DNA from: Ammoniphilus sp. CFH 90114
GTDB lineage: Bacteria > Bacillota > Bacilli > Aneurinibacillales > RAOX-1
DNA length: 64,000 nt
NCBI RefSeq assembly: GCF_004123195.1
Contig: NZ_SDLI01000012.1
Coordinates: forward strand, 21,586 to 85,585
Reading direction: 5' to 3'
Shown: one piece after another, positions 61,975-64,000 of the stretch
Position numbering within the stretch: position 1 is the stretch's first letter
How the letters are laid out: each line of letters starts with the position of its first letter
Notes under the pieces: generated by a model
Seen by the model: only the letters and a program-made list of their open reading frames with translations
Told to the model about the DNA's origin: nothing
The model's database searches: none
Translations under genes and position numbers: made by a program

Positions 61975-62270
61975 ATGCTCATTGTCATATTTATTTACAA
62001 TAATAGTTTCACCCTCCCCATGATTGTGGCTGATTTTAGCTCTATACTCCTTATTAAAGATTATTTATTTGATAGGACAGTCATTCCTGGAAATTCAGTT
62101 AACCTATAACGTTCGTTTTTTATGGGTTAAAAAAGTTTATTTATATTAAATCAAGAGAATTTTTAGGTTAAATATGAACATTATCTGAAAAATGTGTGAC
62201 AATATTGTGAAGAAATCGTTGACTTCGTCTTTTCTTTGGTTTAATCTGTAAACAAAGGGGAGGGATTTAC
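61975..62270. other. AT-rich gap between SIR2 gene and small membrane protein
   Basis: Bases 62012-62019 carry a minus-strand GGGGAGGG with ATT seven bases on (62004), in frame with the SIR2 gene. The far side holds a plus-strand promoter at 62219-62247. The rest is AT-rich without repeats or RNA structure that I can see. Confidence 0.45.
62219..62247 (+). promoter_or_regulatory. Candidate sigma-A promoter of the 47-aa membrane protein
   Basis: TTGACT (62219-62224), a 17-base spacer and TAATCT (62242-62247), about 23 bases before the ATG. Confidence 0.5.
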
Positions 62271-62414
62271 ATGAGTGAAATGATGAGTGAGTTTGTGAAA
62301 ATTATTGTTGTGGCAGAAGTGGTTTTCGCGGTATGTGTATCCTTGACGGCACCATTCTTACCTAAGATTATGCAACGTTGGGAACAAAAGAAAGCACAAA
62401 ACCAAATCTCATAG
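62271..62414 (+). CDS. Small single-span membrane protein, 47 aa
   Basis: MSEMMSEFVKIIVVAEVVFA continues VCVSLTAPFLPKI and ends in a Gln/Lys tail (MQRWEQKKAQNQIS). One membrane helix with a basic C-terminal end, probably N-out/C-in. AGGGGAGGG lies six bases before the ATG, with promoter and terminator on each side, so the gene is credible. Not recognised; small toxins and regulatory peptides have this size. Confidence 0.6.
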   Translation: MSEMMSEFVKIIVVAEVVFAVCVSLTAPFLPKIMQRWEQKKAQNQIS

Positions 62415-62424
62415 TTCAAATAAA

Positions 62425-62450
62425 AAAAAAGCAGATTTCTCTGCTTTTTT
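62425..62450. terminator. Bidirectional terminator between small gene and thiC unit
   Basis: AAAAAAGCAGA pairs with TCTGCTTTTTT around four bases; A- and T-runs on both sides. Confidence 0.88.
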
Positions 62451-62455
62451 CTTTT

Positions 62456-64000
<1,545 letters not shown>

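Overview
This looks like a stretch of ordinary chromosome from an endospore-forming, low-to-moderate-GC Gram-positive bacterium of the order Bacillales, possibly near Brevibacillus, Paenibacillus or Ammoniphilus; the genus cannot be fixed from the sequence. Spore and germination genes (cwlJ-gerQ, a YhcN/YlaJ-type lipoprotein, a Spo0E-family phosphatase, an AsnO-like asparagine synthetase) point to sporulation. A BrxC/YtxJ bacilliredoxin points to bacillithiol use. The hemEHY order, mntABCD, ecsAB and T-box control of leuS are all typical of Bacillales. I see no rRNA, tRNA, CRISPR array, insertion sequence or prophage.

Layout. 0-6.8 kb: a LysM/M23 wall hydrolase, a two-gene unit of a cNMP/CBS/DUF294 protein and a DnaQ-like exonuclease, a DJ-1/PfpI protein, a YvyF-type zinc ribbon, BrxC and small proteins. 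6.8-10.3 kb: hemE-hemH-hemY for haem synthesis through the coproporphyrin branch. 10.4-17.7 kb: small proteins, a YcgR/YcgQ permease pair, a methyltransferase-epimerase pair and a CPA2 cation/proton antiporter. 17.9-20.8 kb: leuS with its leucine T-box leader. 21.1-21.4 kb: a cluster of palindromic repeats. 21.4-30.9 kb: an HD-GYP protein with a small secreted partner, a PH-domain membrane protein, a GH84 O-GlcNAcase-like enzyme, YugP, a MerR regulator, the YhcN lipoprotein, cwlJ-gerQ and a lipase. 31-34.5 kb: purU, a lytic transglycosylase and endonuclease IV with a long C-terminal tail. 34.5-36.5 kb: queD-queE-queC for preQ0/queuosine, preceded by a preQ1-I-like riboswitch. 36.5-46.2 kb: NamA, a D-threonine-aldolase-like enzyme, an orphan histidine kinase, a HIBCH-type hydrolase, a DMT transporter and serC. 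46.3-50.3 kb: mntABCD, in which the MntC permease carries a fused DtxR/MntR-like domain. 50.8-53 kb: mccA-mccB transsulfuration. 53-57 kb: a sensor kinase, a Spo0E-family protein and asnO. 57-60.5 kb: ecsAB with yrzA, and an AEC transporter. 60.5-64 kb: fxsA, a standalone SIR2-domain protein, small proteins and thiC, which runs off the right edge.

Most operons are short, and many gene ends are marked by clear stem-loop terminators. The main points for follow-up are the lone SIR2 gene beside fxsA with its odd start, the permease-repressor fusion in the manganese operon, the palindrome cluster, a cytosolic-looking GH84 enzyme, the tailed endonuclease IV, and a set of tiny Cys-rich zinc-knuckle proteins that are easily missed in annotation.
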